A DNA stretch of 8,379 bases from an uncultured Clostridia bacterium. Its GTDB lineage: Bacteria > Bacillota > Clostridia > UMGS1810. Below are positions 1 to 7,200 of this stretch, one piece after another. The position numbers were made by a program, and so were the translations under genes. The DNA lies in NCBI GenBank assembly GCA_937959315.1, contig CALGRC010000020.1:1-8379 (forward strand), read 5' to 3'. The notes under the pieces were generated by a model that saw only the letters and a program-made list of their open reading frames with translations, was not told where the DNA came from and searched no databases. How positions within the stretch are numbered: the first letter of the stretch is position 1; each line of letters opens with the position of its first letter.

Positions 1-929
1 CGCTCACTACTTCGGAGCAGGCCATGCAGTCAGTCTTATCGACAGCATTATCCAGGTTGAATGCATTTTTGGATAGTGAGATGGAGCAGGTTTTATGTTT
101 TGATACTTCTGTCGATGCGGAAAAATTCTGTAATACGAAGTCAGCAATCTTCCTGATCATGCCGGAAGAGGATTCTACCAAATATTTCCTTATATCATTG
201 ATTGTGCAACAGCTTTATCGGGAAATGCTGGCGGTTGCAGACGAAACAGGCGGTAAACTAAAAAACAGGGTGATGTTTTATCTGGATGAAATAGGCACTA
301 TCCCCAGAATTGATTCAGCCGAGATGATGTTTTCTGCAGGACGCTCGCGCCGCATTAGTATAGTGGCAATCATCCAATCGTTGGCCCAGCTTGAAAAGAA
401 TTATGGAAAGGAAGGCGCATCCATTATCGTTGACAATTGCCAGCTGACAGTGTTTGGCGGCTTTGCACCAAATTCGGAAACAGCAGAGACCATGAGTAAA
501 AATTTGGGCGAACAGACGATCCTGTCCGGCTCTGTTACGCAATCGAAAAACGATGGTTCACGAAGCCTGCAGATGATGTCGCGGCCGCTGATGACAGTGG
601 ACGAACTTAAAACCTTGCCAAAATTCCATTTTATTGTGGCAAAAACCGGTTGCAACCCCATGCGGACAAAGCTGGAGCTCTTTTTCAAGTGGGGTATTCA
701 GTTAGATGAGGAATATGAGGTAAGCAAGCATGAGCAGCGTCGGGTTTCCTATGCCGGAAAGGATGAATTGATTGAAGAGATTGAAAAGCGGGAAGGAAAA
801 TATCCGTTTGGCGCAGAGCGGCTGTCTGCCGGATATCCGGGCAGCAGGAGCCGTTCACTGGAGGGATCGCCAGTGCTGGTAGAAGATATGGAAAGGGGGC
901 GCATCCGCATCCATGACAGCAAAGACTGA
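1..929 (+). CDS. VirD4/TraG-type conjugative coupling ATPase, 5' end outside the window
   Basis: The reading frame is open from the first complete codon (position 3) through the ATG at 24, so this is the C-terminal half of a longer protein; the family is usually about 600 residues. It carries a Walker B strand ending in Asp-Glu (VMFYLDEIG, about residues 83-91 counting from the ATG at 24). The conserved GRSRRISIVAIIQS segment follows, then the FGG..NSETAE.MS..LGEQT region typical of coupling proteins in Tn916/Tn1549-like elements. The Walker A motif must lie upstream of the window. Family knowledge: these are inner-membrane hexameric ATPases that bring the relaxase-DNA complex to the type IV secretion channel. 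The last 70 or so residues are charged and low in complexity, as is common for the cytoplasmic tail. The stop overlaps the next gene by 17 nt. No other transfer gene is visible downstream, so the element either has its remaining genes upstream or is truncated. Family identity is firm; activity is unknown. Confidence 0.9.
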   Translation, partial: LTTSEQAMQSVLSTALSRLNAFLDSEMEQVLCFDTSVDAEKFCNTKSAIFLIMPEEDSTKYFLISLIVQQLYREMLAVADETGGKLKNRVMFYLDEIGTIPRIDSAEMMFSAGRSRRISIVAIIQSLAQLEKNYGKEGASIIVDNCQLTVFGGFAPNSETAETMSKNLGEQTILSGSVTQSKNDGSRSLQMMSRPLMTVDELKTLPKFHFIVAKTGCNPMRTKLELFFKWGIQLDEEYEVSKHEQRRVSYAGKDELIEEIEKREGKYPFGAERLSAGYPGSRSRSLEGSPVLVEDMERGRIRIHDSKD

Positions 930-1182
930 TAATTTGCTAAAACTGTATCTGTCGGACCTCCCGCCAAGAGCCGCGGCAGTGTATCTATATTTATACCAGC
1001 GGTGTAACAAGGAGGACTCCTGCTTTCCTGCAATCAAAACAATCTGCCGGGATATGAAATTATCCCGCAGTACAGTGAAGCGGGCTATCAGTGATTTGGT
1101 AAATGCAGGATTTGTTATAAAAGAAAGGCGGTACCGGGAAAACGGAGGGAACAGTTCCAATTTGTATGTGCTGAAATCTTAA
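913..1182 (+). CDS. Small winged helix-turn-helix DNA-binding protein of the conjugative element
   Basis: This 89-residue protein begins at an ATG inside the end of the coupling-protein gene (17-nt overlap), which suggests co-transcription and coupled translation. A G-rich run at 895-899 is the only Shine-Dalgarno-like match and sits rather far (13 nt) from the ATG. Residues 8-30 form a first helix (LPPRAAAVYLYLYQRC). Residues 38-66 form a clear helix-turn-helix (FPAIKTICRDMKLSRSTVKRAI) followed by DLVNAGFVIKERR and a wing with the N.SNLYVL signature. This matches the HTH_36-type fold found in plasmid and ICE replication-initiator-like or DnaD-like proteins and in small ICE regulators. There is no ligand-binding or dimerisation domain beyond the wing. 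A role in regulating transfer or maintenance genes is inferred from the position. The fold call is good; the regulatory target is unknown. Confidence 0.8.
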   Translation: MTAKTDNLLKLYLSDLPPRAAAVYLYLYQRCNKEDSCFPAIKTICRDMKLSRSTVKRAISDLVNAGFVIKERRYRENGGNSSNLYVLKS

Positions 1183-1226
1183 AAAAATAGAATGAGCTTA
1201 AAAGCGCAACTCTTCTGTCTGTTTAG

Positions 1227-1269
1227 TGAACCCAGCCTCGGTTCATGATGAACCGACAAGAACTTTGTC
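1227..1269. repeat. Cluster of short inverted repeats in the gap after the conjugation genes
   Basis: A perfect 17-bp palindrome, CGGTTCATGATGAACCG (1239-1255; 8-bp arms, one central base), is preceded by a third copy of the arm core (TGAACC, 1227-1232; copies also at 1240-1245 inverted and 1249-1254). It is followed immediately by a second inverted repeat, GACAA...TTGTC (1255-1269). No T-run follows on either strand, so this is not a classical intrinsic terminator. It could be an operator for the upstream HTH protein, a recombinase site, or part of the terminal noncoding region of the decayed insertion sequence. The rest of 1183-1329 shows no gene or recognisable RNA. Confidence 0.5.
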
Positions 1270-1329
1270 AATGGAATAGGGATATTGGAATAAGGAATAA
1301 GTAGCCTTGAGAGACTGCACGGTTTTTAA

Positions 1330-1932
1330 TCACTGATTTCAGCAATAATTAGAGAGAATGAGAGGGTTTATCATGTGAGCATCTACGATATGACGGACTG
1401 AGGGAAATTCTGAGAGTAAGGCATAAACGGATTTCATATGAAGGGTTGGCACAAGGGGTTCGAGTTCCGGGAAAAGGATTGTAACAAGCTTTGAAAGAGA
1501 GGATTTGAGTTTTGCCTGTTCCCGGACTTTATCAAATCTGTATCTGGATAGCGACTTTAACTATTCGTTGTGGTACAATGATGTATTTGAGTAGGGTTTT
1601 AAGTCTGCATCAGACATTAACATCATAGCGGTAATATGAGGGTTAACCTTATCTGTTTTCGTTTTACGAAGTGACAGACTCTTGCGATACAGATTGGTAT
1701 GTAAAGGGTTGATGACAAATGTGGGAAGGCCTTTGTTAAGAAAAAATCTCAGAAGATTGTATGAGTAATGTCCCGTGACTTCAAGCCCTGCTTTTAATTT
1801 ACTCAAATCATTAGAAACGGATTTGATCTTATCATAAAGGTCATTGAAACCTTCTATGCTGTTTGGGAAAATGAAAGTATTGCAAAGTACGTCATCCTTC
1901 GGTTGCAGGACTGCTAAACCAATCCACAGCAT
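1330..1932 (-). pseudogene. IS110-family (DEDD) transposase, broken and truncated
   Basis: Reading down from the ATG at 1932-1930, the frame gives recognisable IS110 N-terminal sequence: GLEVTGHYSYNLLRFFLNKG, VINPLHTNLYRKSLSLRKTK, then TDKV and HNE. An amber codon at 1563-1561 interrupts where the family has Glu. The same frame then resumes with LKSLSRYRFDKVREQAKLKS, followed by LVTILFPELEPLVPTL and SVYALLSEFP down to about 1375. Below that the frame shifts; a short SLIIAEISD stretch (about 1357-1331) resembles the C-terminal domain's LIIAEIG motif. Roughly 200 residues remain of a usual 400 or so, implying an internal or C-terminal deletion. Catalytic-site decay is visible. The N-terminal GIDVAK-like motif carrying the first Asp reads GLAVLQ, and the Asp expected after KTDKV is Asn (codon at 1644-1642). 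The Glu of GLEVTGHY is kept. An upstream TTG start at 1980 is formally possible but lies outside the family homology. Confidence 0.85.
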
Positions 1933-1998
1933 CTTAAGCAGTATATCATAGTTTTGGGAGAGGGATATGGGAATTTGCAATGGAATGTGGATTTTTGA
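1330..1998 (-). mobile_element. Decayed IS110-family insertion sequence (ends not defined)
   Basis: Minus-strand coding remains of an IS110-type transposase occupy most of this stretch. IS110 elements usually lack terminal inverted repeats and target duplications, so the ends cannot be read from the sequence; the limits given are those of recognisable coding similarity plus the short leader up to an in-frame stop at 1999-2001. In IS110-group elements the bridge RNA is encoded in the noncoding end upstream of the transposase. Here that side runs directly into the promoter of the next operon at 2002-2031, so the bridge-RNA end appears lost. Confidence 0.7.
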
Positions 1999-2001
1999 CT
2001 A

Positions 2002-2031
2002 TTGAAGCAAGCGGCATGTGGTTGTTATAAT
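2002..2031 (+). promoter_or_regulatory. Strong sigma-A-like promoter with extended -10 for the glycan operon
   Basis: A -35 match TTGAAG (2002-2007) is separated by 18 nt from a perfect -10 TATAAT (2026-2031). A TG dinucleotide one base upstream of the -10 (TGTTATAAT, 2023-2031) makes it an extended -10. Transcription would begin near 2038. The position, at the very edge of the decayed insertion sequence and facing the carbohydrate genes, makes it the likely driver of everything downstream. It also rules out GTG 2018 and ATG 2030 as start codons for transcripts made from it. Confidence 0.65.
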
Positions 2032-2098
2032 GGCAATACAATGCAAATCGGTACGCGGGTTTGCAAGAAAAAGCCGTGATAAACTGGGGGTTGAAAAT

Positions 2099-2398
2099 GT
2101 GTCGGAACTGTTGGAAATAGCGATGATTGTGTGCTTTGGCGCTTCGTGGCCGATGAATGTGATAAAGTCCTGCCGGTCAAGGACGACAAAAGGGAAAAGC
2201 CTTGTGTTCCTGTGCCTGATTTTTGCCGGGTACATAGCGGGGATTTTTTCAAAATTTACAAACGCGGCATATATGGCGCAGATTGCGCAAAAATGGTACA
2301 TTTTGTTTTTTTATTTTCTCAACCTGATAATGGTTGGCGCCGATTTATACCTTTATGCCAGGAATAGAAGATTAGAAAAAGGCGGTGTAATACGATGA
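2099..2398 (+). CDS. Small three-helix membrane protein, PQ-loop/SemiSWEET-like
   Basis: From GTG 2099 the product has 99 residues and three predicted membrane helices: about 4-23, 34-52 and 66-87. The first helix and the following loop read SWPMNVIKSCRSRTTKGKS. This fits the PQ-loop pattern (Pro, polar residue, Lys, basic cluster, S..G.S..F) seen in SemiSWEET sugar transporters and related small 3-TM proteins that work as oligomers, although the Gln of the PQ pair is not present. I chose GTG 2099 because a G-run at 2086-2090 lies 8 nt upstream, because the first residues run directly into TM1, and because the earlier in-frame GTG 2018 and ATG 2030 lie inside the predicted promoter. The longer version would add 27 mostly basic residues with no family support. 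The stop overlaps the next ATG as ATGA, indicating translational coupling with the esterase. Transport of a mono- or disaccharide is inference; it could be another PQ-loop-type protein of unknown role. Confidence 0.7.
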   Translation: MSELLEIAMIVCFGASWPMNVIKSCRSRTTKGKSLVFLCLIFAGYIAGIFSKFTNAAYMAQIAQKWYILFFYFLNLIMVGADLYLYARNRRLEKGGVIR

Positions 2399-3144
2399 AA
2401 ACGCTGATGGATATCCCTTATAGCGATATTGGGCACAAAAACCAGGTGCTGGATATTTTCCTCCCGGAAGCAGAAAGCTTCCCGGTATTTGTCTATTTTC
2501 ATGGCGGCGGTTTGGAAGAAGGGGATCAGCATAACCCGCCTTTTGTAGAATATCTTACATCAAAGGGGATTGCGGTTGTCAGCGCCCAGTACCGGATGTA
2601 CCCGACGGCAAAATATCCGGAATTTATTATGGATGCGGCTGCGGCCGTTGCCTGGTCGATGAAGCATCTGGGGGAATATGGGGATTGCAAGCGGTTTTAC
2701 GTAGGGGGGAGTTCTGCTGGGGCATACCTGTCCATGATGCTTTGCTTTGACAGGCGGTGGCTGGCACCTTATGGAATGGCACCCGGCGATATTGCAGGTT
2801 TTGTGCATGATGCCGGGCAGCCTACCAAGCATTTTCATATTTGCCGTGAAGAAGGCCTTGATACCAGGCGGGTGATTATAGACGATACCGCGCCGATTTA
2901 CCATGTGGGGACGTCGGGGCAATATCCGCCGATGCTGTTTATGGTATCGGATGATGATATGGAAAACAGGTATGAGCAAACTCTGCTGATGGTCAGTACC
3001 CTGCGGCATTTTGCCTATGACATGGATAAAATAGAGTTGCACGTGACACATGGCGGGCATTGTATTTCCTTGCAGATGACAGATGAGGCGGGCGATAATG
3101 TGTTTGCCAAAACAGTTTATGCATTTATGGAAAAGAATCAATAA
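2395..3144 (+). CDS. Alpha/beta-hydrolase esterase (HSL/carboxylesterase-like)
   Basis: This 249-residue protein has no signal peptide and so is probably cytoplasmic. It shows the HGGG oxyanion-hole motif at residues 36-39 and the nucleophile elbow GGSSAG at 104-109, with Ser107 in G-S-S-A-G. The acidic member of the triad is probably Asp186 or Asp188 in VSDDD, and the base is probably His222 in THGGHC. Length and motif spacing fit the HSL/BD-FAE-like branch of serine esterases, many of which remove acetyl or feruloyl groups from sugars. An AGGCGG run about 10 nt before the ATG and the 4-nt overlap with the preceding membrane-protein gene support the start. Next to a fucosidase and large secreted glycosidases, a role in deacetylating imported oligosaccharides is plausible, but the substrate cannot be read from the sequence. 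Confidence 0.85.
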   Translation: MKTLMDIPYSDIGHKNQVLDIFLPEAESFPVFVYFHGGGLEEGDQHNPPFVEYLTSKGIAVVSAQYRMYPTAKYPEFIMDAAAAVAWSMKHLGEYGDCKRFYVGGSSAGAYLSMMLCFDRRWLAPYGMAPGDIAGFVHDAGQPTKHFHICREEGLDTRRVIIDDTAPIYHVGTSGQYPPMLFMVSDDDMENRYEQTLLMVSTLRHFAYDMDKIELHVTHGGHCISLQMTDEAGDNVFAKTVYAFMEKNQ

Positions 3145-3175
3145 ATATGCTTTTTAGATGGGAAATTTTGATGAT

Positions 3176-3216
3176 TTGTTTTTTCTGTATGCTGATATAA
3201 AATGTTAGTATAGAAT
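3176..3216 (+). promoter_or_regulatory. Possible weak internal promoter before the fucosidase gene
   Basis: The 86-nt gap between the esterase and fucosidase genes is AT-rich and has TTGTTT (3176-3181), TATAAA (3196-3201) and TAGAAT (3211-3216), but no pair has good 16-18 nt spacing. No hairpin with a T-run is present, so read-through from upstream is expected. A GGGGATGGG purine run just before the ATG at 3231 is a mediocre ribosome binding site. Confidence 0.2.
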
Positions 3217-3230
3217 GGGGATGGGATAAT

Positions 3231-4196
3231 ATGAACAGCAAAGAGTGGTTTAAAACGGCGCAATTTGGGATGATGGTGCATTTTGGCTTGTATTCTCTTT
3301 TGGCAGGGGAATATCGGGGTAAACGGATCCCGACGATAGGAGAATGGATCCAGGCATATTACAAAATCCCAAACGATGAGTACCATAAATTGGCACAAAT
3401 CTTTAACCCGATTTATTTCGATGCGGAGGAATGGGTTCAAATCGCCAAAAGTGCCGGGATGCAGTATATGGTTGTGACGGCGAAACATCATGAGGGTTTT
3501 GCGCTCTTTAAATCCCATGCCAGCAGATTTAATGTTGTTGATGCAACTCCGTTTAAAAGGGATATGATCGGTGAGCTTGCACAAGCCTGCAGGAAATATG
3601 GCATGAAATTGGGGCTTTATTATTCTCAGGACATTGACTGGTCTCATCCTCATGGCGGCGGTTATAACGCGCCGCACTTGATGCAGGGGGAAACATATTG
3701 GGATAACCGGCATGATTTTCCTGATATTGCCGCCAAAGACTATTCCATATGTTTTCACGAAAAAATATTGCCGCAGGTTGAGGAACTTCTTACGCAATAT
3801 GGAGAAATTTTCCTAATGTGGTTTGATACGCCTTACAGCATTTCGCTGGAACAAAGTAATATGTTATATCAGCTTGTGAAAAAGCTACAGCCAAATTGCC
3901 TGGTGAATTCGAGGATTGGCAATGGTATGGGGGATTATGAATCGGCAGAGGATAACGAGATCCCGGATGATATAAAAAACGGTCTGTTTGAGTCACCAAT
4001 CACATTGAATGATACGTGGGGATTTAAATATTTTGATGACAACTGGAAAGATGCCGACCAGGTTTTGAAAATCAAAAACCATTTAAAAAAAAGAGGGAGC
4101 AATTGCCTTTTGAATGTCGGCCCTGACCATTTGGGCAGGATACCAGTTCCGGCAATTGATATCTTAAAAGCGGTTGGTGAAAAAACAGGGTGGTAA
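3231..4196 (+). CDS. GH29 alpha-L-fucosidase, catalytic domain only
   Basis: The 321-residue product begins with WFKTAQFGMMVHFGLYS, the usual first strand of the GH29 barrel. It then carries TAKHHEGFALFKS (about 83-95), GMKLGLYYS (124-132), the nucleophile motif MWFDT with Asp199, FESPITLNDTWG (253-264), and NCLLNVGPDHLGRIP (291-305). These are the standard landmarks of retaining alpha-L-fucosidases, which release terminal fucose from glycans. The acid/base Glu is less conserved in the family; Glu254 and the Glu residues at 237-243 are candidates. There is no signal peptide, so it should act on oligosaccharides in the cytoplasm. Oddly, it stops right after the barrel. Many GH29 enzymes are 420-480 residues and carry a C-terminal beta-sandwich, which is absent here and is not found in another frame, because the next gene starts 31 nt later. 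It sits between a cytoplasmic esterase and a secreted glycosidase in one probable operon. Confidence 0.92.
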   Translation: MNSKEWFKTAQFGMMVHFGLYSLLAGEYRGKRIPTIGEWIQAYYKIPNDEYHKLAQIFNPIYFDAEEWVQIAKSAGMQYMVVTAKHHEGFALFKSHASRFNVVDATPFKRDMIGELAQACRKYGMKLGLYYSQDIDWSHPHGGGYNAPHLMQGETYWDNRHDFPDIAAKDYSICFHEKILPQVEELLTQYGEIFLMWFDTPYSISLEQSNMLYQLVKKLQPNCLVNSRIGNGMGDYESAEDNEIPDDIKNGLFESPITLNDTWGFKYFDDNWKDADQVLKIKNHLKKRGSNCLLNVGPDHLGRIPVPAIDILKAVGEKTGW

Positions 4197-4214
4197 GGTG
4201 CGGAAAGCGGGCGA

Positions 4215-4220
4215 GGGAGG
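4215..4220 (+). promoter_or_regulatory. Ribosome binding site that fixes the start of the large glycosidase
   Basis: GGGAGG lies 7 nt before ATG 4228, and that ATG opens a textbook signal peptide. An earlier in-frame ATG at 4174 overlaps the fucosidase gene and would put 18 hydrophilic residues in front of the signal peptide, so 4228 is the better start. Confidence 0.75.
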
Positions 4221-4227
4221 ATTGCTT

Positions 4228-7200
4228 ATGAAACGAAAATACATACGGGTGTACAGTTTGACCCTTGCGGCGATGCTCGCAATATTTGTGATGGCACCTG
4301 CCGGGGCAATTGCAGAAAAGGAAACGGTCATAACAGAAGATACCGCCGGGACGGCAAACGGGAAAGGCAATCTGTTTCATGAGGATTTTGAAGATGGTGC
4401 CTTTGATGACAGCGGGCTGGAAGTATTGCCTGCATCCGGTGGAAAATATGAAATCGTGGATTATGATGGGGCGCGCGGGAAGGTGCTGAAACTGCAGTTG
4501 GGGAACACCGGGGAAAACCGGCTGAAAACCGTGATGGAAAAGCGGGAAGGCGGTGAAGGCGAAACCCTGATGTACAGTTTTTCGTATCTGTCTACTACGG
4601 CAAGCAACTATGCCTATTTGCGCGTATGTAAGGAGTGGCCATCCAACCAGCAGGAAATGACAGATTTTGACCAGCAGGGGTGGAATGGCCTTGAAACGAT
4701 GTTTCTGAAAGATAATGGTGATGGTAGGCAGAAAATCACCCACAATACTCGTTTCAGGGGTTTTGAAGATGCCAATATGGGTGATTTTAAGGAAGCAGAA
4801 ATCAATCAATGGCATGATGTTGATATCATTTTTGATTGGCGTCATGGAGGGTTTTATGTTTTTTTGGATAAACAGATTGTTGTCCAGTACGATTTGGACA
4901 ACCAAATCTGGGGCATAGGGGTGTTTGATCTTCATATCAGTTCGTATCCCGGACAGCAGTATTATATTGATAATATTGCGGTTACCCGAATCAGGACGAG
5001 TGCGGATATTGATATCCCAAAGGAAAACTTTCCGGAAAACAATATTGATTGGCCGTACCGGGATCTCGATATCGAATTTTCTTCCGGCACACCAGGCAAC
5101 GCCTTTTCCAGCGGGGACAGGCAGGTGATTACCATGACTGCCGAAAGCCTGGCGGACCGTACGGCGGGTAATTATATGGTTACATTTTCTGTTGAGGATG
5201 AATATGGAAATATCGTATCGACGAAGGAAGAACAGTTGGTACTGGAAAATGGCGGTTCTGCCGAATTGGAAGTTCCACTTTCTGTAGATAAATTCGGGAA
5301 ATACTACCTTCGTGCCGAACTGCGCGATAAGGAGGGGAATGCGTATCGGGGGTTTACGGAATTTTCGTATTTTAACGAGCCGGCTGCCGGTGTGCAGAAC
5401 AAGGATTATGGGACATGCCTGCATATGGGCCACGGCAGGGAATTTGATGAACTGGCGGACATGGTTGACGGCGCTGGTATCAATGTGGTACGGGATGAAT
5501 GGTGGTTTAGTGGCCTTTCAGATTTGGAAATTGAGCCGGGTGTCTATCGGTTGCCGGAAAAGCTGTTGGCCTTTTGGGAGGAGTTGGCACAAAGGGATAT
5601 TACGCTGATTTATATCCACAATTTGTGCGACGATTATGGCGAAATTGCATATCATTTGGCCAAAACTGCCCGGGAAATCGGGCTTGATGTAATATGGGAG
5701 GCAACCAATGAATGGAATATCCAGGGGGTTGACCCTGCGTATTATGCGGATAAGCAGTTAGAGGCGTATGAAGGGTTTAAACGCGGCGATCCGGATGCTT
5801 TTGTTTGCGGCGGGACGATGGCAGGCGTTGACGCGCCGCAAATGCGGGAGGCGTTGGAAAGGCTTGACGGAAGAAAAGCATTTGACGCATGGAGCTATCA
5901 TGCATATTTTGGGGCTACGATACGGCCGGAAAGGTCGAATCTGGCACTGTGGACACAGAACTGCAAGGATATTCTGGCCGAGTACGGATATGTGGATACG
6001 CCGGTATTTGTAACTGAGTGCGGCTGGTCTTCGGCGGACGACGGGGTGACAGAACAGAGAAAAGCGCAAAATGCGGTCCGTTCTGCAGCGCTGGCAGAAA
6101 AACTGGATACGCTGGATTTGTTTGTCTGGTATGATTTTGAAAATGACAATGTCAGTACCCAGAACCGCGAATATTCCTGGGGGATGATCCGGTTTTTTCG
6201 GCCGTCCTTTGAACATCCGCAGGCACATTCTGCAGAGAGTGCTTACCTTGCCATGGCCAATTACAATGCGCTGACCAACGGCGGGGATTACGTCGGAGAT
6301 TTGCAGCAGGATGACAGGCTGTATCTGTACCGCTACAACGGCGCCTCCGGGAAACCGCTGCTCATGGCGGGGGCCATTGATGATGAACCCATTTCAGTGG
6401 GGATCCGTTTGGATTGTGATAAAGTAACGCTGTATGATATATATGGGAATGCACAGGAATGTTACACAAAAGACGGCGTTTTGTCGGTTGTGCTGGACGG
6501 CGACCCGTTATATATCGAAGGGGATTTTGCAGAGCCTGCCGTGTGCGAAGCGGATTATGCGCTCAGCGGCGGCGTACTGGAAGCTCCTTCCGGTACGGCG
6601 GCTTCACTCAGCCTTGTAAAAAATACCGAAGCAGAAGCGACGGTCAGTATCAGCAGCGTCAAGTCGGTGGTTTCAGAAAATGAGATGGTACTACAAAACG
6701 GGATCAATAAAATTTCATTCCATACGGATAATGGGTTTTCCGGCGAACGGAAAATCATACTGACAGTAATAGAAGGGCGCAAGCCGGTGTTTTATGCGCC
6801 GGTGTATCTGGCGCATTGCCCGTCGGCCAGCGTCAGCAGGATGGTCATGACATCCAATTCCTCGCTGCTTGGCAATTGGTCCGCCAGGGTGTATGTCCGA
6901 AACAACGATAAATATAACGCCGTGTCCGGCACGCTGTATTTTACCGGCCCGGATGAAATTACAGAAACCATCAAACCGGTCCAATTGCCGCTTATTTCCC
7001 CTGCGGCGGAGCAATATGTGGTAATCAACCTCCCGCAATGGCTGGATGCGGACGAGGCGGAAGGGGAACTTGTGACGGACAGGGGTGAACGTATCCCGCT
7101 GCGTATCCGGCTGGATTATGAGGGGGCAAATTATGCGCAGGAAAAACCGGTGATCGACGGTGTGGCAGAAGAAGGGGAGTGGTCAAAACAGTTCCCCATG

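Noticed and set aside
1239..1255. Intrinsic terminator for the conjugation genes
   Set aside because: The palindrome is perfect but short, A/T-rich at its centre, has a one-base loop and is not followed by a T-run on either strand.
1561..1980. Intact small minus-strand gene of about 139 codons
   Set aside because: It is the N-terminal piece of a broken IS110 transposase: the same frame continues beyond its amber stop with recognisable transposase sequence.
2018..2098. Upstream GTG/ATG starts for the small membrane protein
   Set aside because: They fall within the predicted promoter and add a basic stretch without family support; GTG 2099 has a suitable ribosome binding site. The longer form is not strictly excluded if a transcript enters from upstream.
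2131..2367. Alternative plus-strand frame of 78 codons within the small membrane protein gene
   Set aside because: It is an out-of-frame overlap with no ribosome binding site; the membrane-protein frame has coherent helices and couples to the next gene.
2560..3797. Two minus-strand open frames (193 and 219 codons) opposite the esterase and fucosidase genes
   Set aside because: Both are antisense to well-supported catalytic domains, start at arbitrary codons and lack recognisable motifs.
4174..4227. Upstream ATG extending the large glycosidase by 18 residues
   Set aside because: It overlaps the fucosidase gene, would bury the signal peptide behind a hydrophilic stretch and lacks the GGGAGG ribosome binding site present before ATG 4228.
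4072..5433. Long minus-strand open frame of 453 codons
   Set aside because: It lies antisense across the fucosidase end and the glycosidase N-terminal half, both with clear family motifs. Its translation is rich in Ile, Phe, His, Arg and Pro, as expected of an antisense shadow, and shows no domain.
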